DNA of 9,147 bases from an uncultured bacterium (GTDB lineage: Bacteria; Pseudomonadota; Gammaproteobacteria; Burkholderiales; Burkholderiaceae_E): contig CAIPGD010000037.1 of the NCBI GenBank assembly GCA_903864485.1, forward strand, positions 1-9,147, in the 5' to 3' direction. Below the pieces are notes generated by a model. The model was not told the origin of the DNA, searched no databases, and saw only the letters and a program-made list of their open reading frames with translations. Within the stretch, counting starts at the first letter, position 1; each line of letters opens with the position of its first letter. A program made the position numbers and the translations under genes. Shown here piece after piece: positions 7,048 to 9,147 of this stretch.

Positions 7048-7060
7048 GCGTTCTGAACGC
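7048..7060. repeat. Perfect 13-bp palindrome in the mpl divergent region
   Basis: GCGTTCTGAACGC has 6-bp arms around a central T. It lies between mpl and the divergently transcribed composite gene, near where the plus-strand transcript would begin. AACGC at 7056-7060 can alternatively pair with GCGTT at 7065-7069, a 5-bp stem followed by TTTT, so the region could act as an operator or as a small attenuator-like hairpin. Neither is proven by the sequence. Confidence 0.35.
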
Positions 7061-7093
7061 GGATGCGTTTTGCCTGACTTTGAGGAGACGGCG

Positions 7094-8296
7094 ATGACAG
7101 TTCGCCGCGAAATGGCCGCGGTCGCGGCAGCTCTGGTTGCTGACTCGGGCCTCGACTATGGCGCGGCCAAACGCCGAGCAGCGCGTCACCTGGGGTTGGC
7201 GGACTCCTCACCCAAAGGTGCGATGCCCGACAACGACGAGATCGATGAAGCGCTGCGTGAACATCTGGACCTTTTTGACGCGGAGGGACATGAAGAGCGC
7301 CGGGAATCCATTCAAGTTGCGGCCATCGAACTGATGGAACAACTCGCGCAATGGTCTCCGCTGATTACCGGCGCAGCCTGGAAAGGGCTGGTGACCGAGC
7401 ATGCCGTTCTCCACCTGCAAATCGCTGACGGCCACGCCAAAGAGGTCGCGATCGACCTGATCAATCGGGGCCTGGATTTTGAAGCGACCGAGACGACCGG
7501 ATCCGGTGGACGTGGCCGTATCGAAGTGCTCGTCGGGTACTGGCGCGACTGGCCAGTCATGATCGCGATGCATCCGATCCATGACTTGCGCGGGGCGGCC
7601 CGAGAAGACGGCCCGCGCGGAGCCGATCGAGGACAGCGGGAACAGCTGATTGAACGCAGACGACGTCAGTGGCAGCCCGGAAAACCCCAGGGTCAGGCCC
7701 GCCCGGCTTTTCTGGTGGGATTGGTCATCCTTGTGATCGGCCTGCTCGCACTCGCGGCCGGACTTGGAGCAGGACTTGGATCGTCCTGGTGGAATCGCCA
7801 GGCCACACCAACCGCCGAGCCGGCGGTGCAAACCCTTTGGAGCCAACAATGGCCAGGCCCTGATGGTCAACCGAAGGCTCTTGACACCCTGCGCGGACAA
7901 ATCACCGTGGTGAATTTCTGGGCGACCTGGTGCGCGCCCTGTGTTGAAGAGATGCCGGCGCTCTCAGCGCTCTATCAACAATTAAATCCGGCAATCAATC
8001 CACAGAAACAGCAAGCTGCAAGGTCTCCGGGACCACGTATTGAATTTATTGGCGTTGCCATCGACCGCGCCGACCAGGTCACCGAGTTCGCCGGGCGCAC
8101 CCCGGTCAGCTACCCACTTGTGGTGGCTGGGGCCGCGGGCTCCGAGCTCGGCCGTGCCTTGGGCAATGACGCCGGGGCGCTCCCATTTACCGTGGTGATT
8201 GATTCAAACGGTCGGGTGGTTGAACGGACCCTAGGCGTCGTTGATCTCGAAAAACTACGCAAACTGCTCCAGCGCCTGCAGGAGAGCAAGCGTTAA
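7094..8296 (+). CDS. Composite protein: nucleotidyltransferase-like domain + TM helix + TlpA thioredoxin
   Basis: The product has 400 residues in two parts. Residues 1 to about 165 resemble a small betaproteobacterial protein often mislabelled as a UDP-MurNAc-alanine ligase and similar to nucleotidyltransferases. PDNDEIDEALREH is at 45-57, and ITGAAWKGLVTEHAVLHLQI (91-110) sits where a nucleotidyltransferase would have its GS and DxD motifs, but the acidic pair is absent. An arginine-rich segment (182-203) precedes one hydrophobic helix at about 205-229. The C-terminal part (about 235-400) is a TlpA/ResA-type thioredoxin: VVNFWATWCAPC with Cys280 and Cys283, and cis-proline motif GALPFTVVID with Pro364. 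By the positive-inside rule the first domain is cytoplasmic and the thioredoxin periplasmic, where it would reduce or exchange disulfides. ATG 7094 has GAGGAG six bases upstream; an in-frame TTG at 7070 precedes that site and is rejected. No credible internal start precedes the helix. In relatives I recall two separate adjacent genes. Confidence 0.88.
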   Translation: MTVRREMAAVAAALVADSGLDYGAAKRRAARHLGLADSSPKGAMPDNDEIDEALREHLDLFDAEGHEERRESIQVAAIELMEQLAQWSPLITGAAWKGLVTEHAVLHLQIADGHAKEVAIDLINRGLDFEATETTGSGGRGRIEVLVGYWRDWPVMIAMHPIHDLRGAAREDGPRGADRGQREQLIERRRRQWQPGKPQGQARPAFLVGLVILVIGLLALAAGLGAGLGSSWWNRQATPTAEPAVQTLWSQQWPGPDGQPKALDTLRGQITVVNFWATWCAPCVEEMPALSALYQQLNPAINPQKQQAARSPGPRIEFIGVAIDRADQVTEFAGRTPVSYPLVVAGAAGSELGRALGNDAGALPFTVVIDSNGRVVERTLGVVDLEKLRKLLQRLQESKR

Positions 8297-8308
8297 CAGT
8301 TGAGGTAG

Positions 8309-8324
8309 ACACCCGCGAGGGTGT
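8309..8324 (+). other. Hairpin with GCGA tetraloop between the thioredoxin gene and accB
   Basis: ACACCC and GGGTGT pair perfectly around GCGA, a GNRA-type tetraloop, starting 12 bases past the TAA of the thioredoxin gene. No T-run follows (GCGGCAAAATTC), so termination would be inefficient. It may be an RNA processing or stability element between the two genes. The rest of 8297-8426 shows no gene and no convincing promoter. Confidence 0.4.
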
Positions 8325-8414
8325 GCGGCAAAATTCGCGGCCTATGCGTGCTTCTGTGGCGAATAGCCTGCATCTCCCATTGATCGGCCCAACGCCAACT
8401 CTGGCTTTCGCTTG

Positions 8415-8421
8415 AAGGAGG
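8415..8421 (+). promoter_or_regulatory. Strong Shine-Dalgarno deciding the accB TTG start
   Basis: AAGGAGG ends five bases before TTG 8427. It is a near-perfect match to the 16S anti-Shine-Dalgarno and selects TTG 8427 over the TTG at 8412, which lies upstream of it. The first in-frame ATG comes far too late in the protein. Confidence 0.8.
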
Positions 8422-8426
8422 TCCCA

Positions 8427-8888
8427 TTGGATCTGCGCAAAATTAAAACGCTGATTGACCTTGTCTCAGAATCGGGCATTTCAGAGCTTGAAATCACCGA
8501 AGGCGAAGACAAGGTTCGAATCGTCAAGAACACGGCGGCGACCGGCGGCATGCAGCCCATGCCGCAGTCGTTTGGGTACTACCCCCAACCGGCGACGATG
8601 GTGACGAATGGGCCAGCTGCGCCCATCGAAGCGGAGCCGATCGAACCCGTTGTCGGCCACCTGGTCAAATCACCCATGGTGGGTACGTTCTATCGGGCCC
8701 CCAGCCCGGGCGCGGAAGCGTTCGTTGAGGTGGGCAGCCCGATCAAGGAAGGTGCGCCCCTGTGCATCATCGAGGCGATGAAACTGCTCAATGAAATTGA
8801 AAGTGATTTCACTGGCATCGTGAAGGCCATCCTGGTCGACAATGGCCAACCGGTTGAATACGGCCAGCCTTTGTTCGAACTCGAGTAA
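8427..8888 (+). CDS. accB: Acetyl-CoA carboxylase biotin carboxyl carrier protein
   Basis: AccB (BCCP) carries the biotin that is carboxylated by AccC and then passes the carboxyl group to acetyl-CoA, the committed step of fatty acid synthesis in the cytoplasm. The 153-residue protein begins MDLRKIKTLIDLVSESGISE and ELEITEGEDKVRI, the typical N-terminal helix and strand. A proline/alanine-rich linker spans about 40-76. The C-terminal biotinyl domain starts at HLVKSPMVGTFYRAP, includes the 'thumb' loop (about residues 92-99), and has the biotin site EAMKLL with Lys119. The start is TTG, set by AAGGAGG five bases upstream and by agreement with the family N terminus. A rare start codon in an essential gene may limit translation. 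accC begins ten bases after its stop, so the two are co-transcribed. All expected motifs are present. Confidence 0.97.
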   Translation: MDLRKIKTLIDLVSESGISELEITEGEDKVRIVKNTAATGGMQPMPQSFGYYPQPATMVTNGPAAPIEAEPIEPVVGHLVKSPMVGTFYRAPSPGAEAFVEVGSPIKEGAPLCIIEAMKLLNEIESDFTGIVKAILVDNGQPVEYGQPLFELE

Positions 8889-8898
8889 CGACGCCCCG

Positions 8899-9147
8899 AT
8901 GTTTGAAAAGATCCTGATCGCCAACCGCGGGGAAATTGCTCTGCGGGTCCAACGCGCCTGCCGAGAGCTCGGCATCAAAACCGTCGTCGTGCATTCCGAG
9001 GTCGACACCGACGCCAAGTACGTCAAGCTAGCCGACGAATCGGTGTGTATTGGACCGGCAGCCTCACGCGACAGCTACCTCAACATCCCGGCCATCATCT
9101 CGGCGGCCGAAGTCACCGACGCCGAGGCGATCCATCCGGGGTATGGG
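8899..9147 (+). CDS. accC: Acetyl-CoA carboxylase biotin carboxylase subunit, N-terminal part
   Basis: AccC uses ATP and bicarbonate to carboxylate the biotin on AccB. The visible 83 codons, open to the window end, encode the start of the N-terminal biotin carboxylase domain. It has MFEKILIANRGEIALR at the start, RACRELGIKTVVVHSE, then LADESVCIGPA, SYLNIPAIISAAE and IHPGYG, all conserved positions of the family. The ATP-grasp and catalytic regions lie outside the window. ATG 8899 is the family-typical start. The Shine-Dalgarno is weak, so translation may depend on coupling with accB, which stops ten bases earlier. Confidence 0.97.
   Translation, partial: MFEKILIANRGEIALRVQRACRELGIKTVVVHSEVDTDAKYVKLADESVCIGPAASRDSYLNIPAIISAAEVTDAEAIHPGYG

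Noticed and set aside
7070..7093. TTG start for the composite thioredoxin gene
   Set aside because: The strong GAGGAG at 7082-7087 lies downstream of this TTG and six bases before ATG 7094, which is the better start.
7208..7900. 230-codon minus-strand frame opposite the thioredoxin composite gene
   Set aside because: The opposite strand carries clear conserved motifs. This frame has no recognisable protein features and reflects third-position GC bias.
8297..8426. Sigma-70 promoter for accB
   Set aside because: TTGAGG at 8300 and TATGCG at 8343 are not spaced correctly to each other or to other boxes, so no promoter is claimed.

Overview
The window reads as chromosomal housekeeping DNA from a GC-rich betaproteobacterium, most likely of the Burkholderiales or a close relative. 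The evidence is the protein sequences (AccB, AccC, Mpl, MtgA and the RNB exoribonuclease all look betaproteobacterial) and gene neighbourhoods that I recall from that order. No RNA genes, insertion sequences, CRISPR arrays or phage genes were seen, and the region does not look horizontally acquired.

Left block, minus strand (positions 4623 down to 1): a run of same-strand genes. It opens with a very long gene that joins an RNB-family exoribonuclease to a complete shikimate dehydrogenase (aroE) in one reading frame. The monofunctional peptidoglycan glycosyltransferase mtgA follows, starting at a GTG that overlaps the aroE stop by four bases. Next come an unrecognised membrane-anchored protein of 223 residues and the first 59 codons of what is probably an MgtE-type magnesium transporter, running off the window.

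Middle: the 113-bp gap 4624-4736 is a divergent promoter region holding a perfect 17-bp palindrome. From it an AIM24/TIGR00266-family gene runs to the right (4737-5543). It converges, with only 13 bp between stops, on mpl (5557-6993, minus), the ligase that recycles cell-wall tripeptide.

Right block, plus strand (7094 to 9147): after a second divergent gap with a 13-bp palindrome comes another composite gene. A cytoplasmic nucleotidyltransferase-like domain is joined through one membrane helix to a periplasmic TlpA-type thioredoxin with a WCAPC active site. Then come accB (biotin carboxyl carrier protein, apparently starting at TTG behind a strong Shine-Dalgarno) and the start of accC (biotin carboxylase), the usual accBC pair for malonyl-CoA synthesis.

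Functionally the genes touch cell-envelope construction (MtgA, Mpl), aromatic amino acid synthesis (AroE), RNA turnover (RNB), fatty acid synthesis (AccBC) and thiol-disulfide chemistry (TlpA). The most notable observation is that two gene pairs I recall as adjacent but separate in related bacteria are each a single continuous gene here. I found no evidence of a new defence or mobile system.
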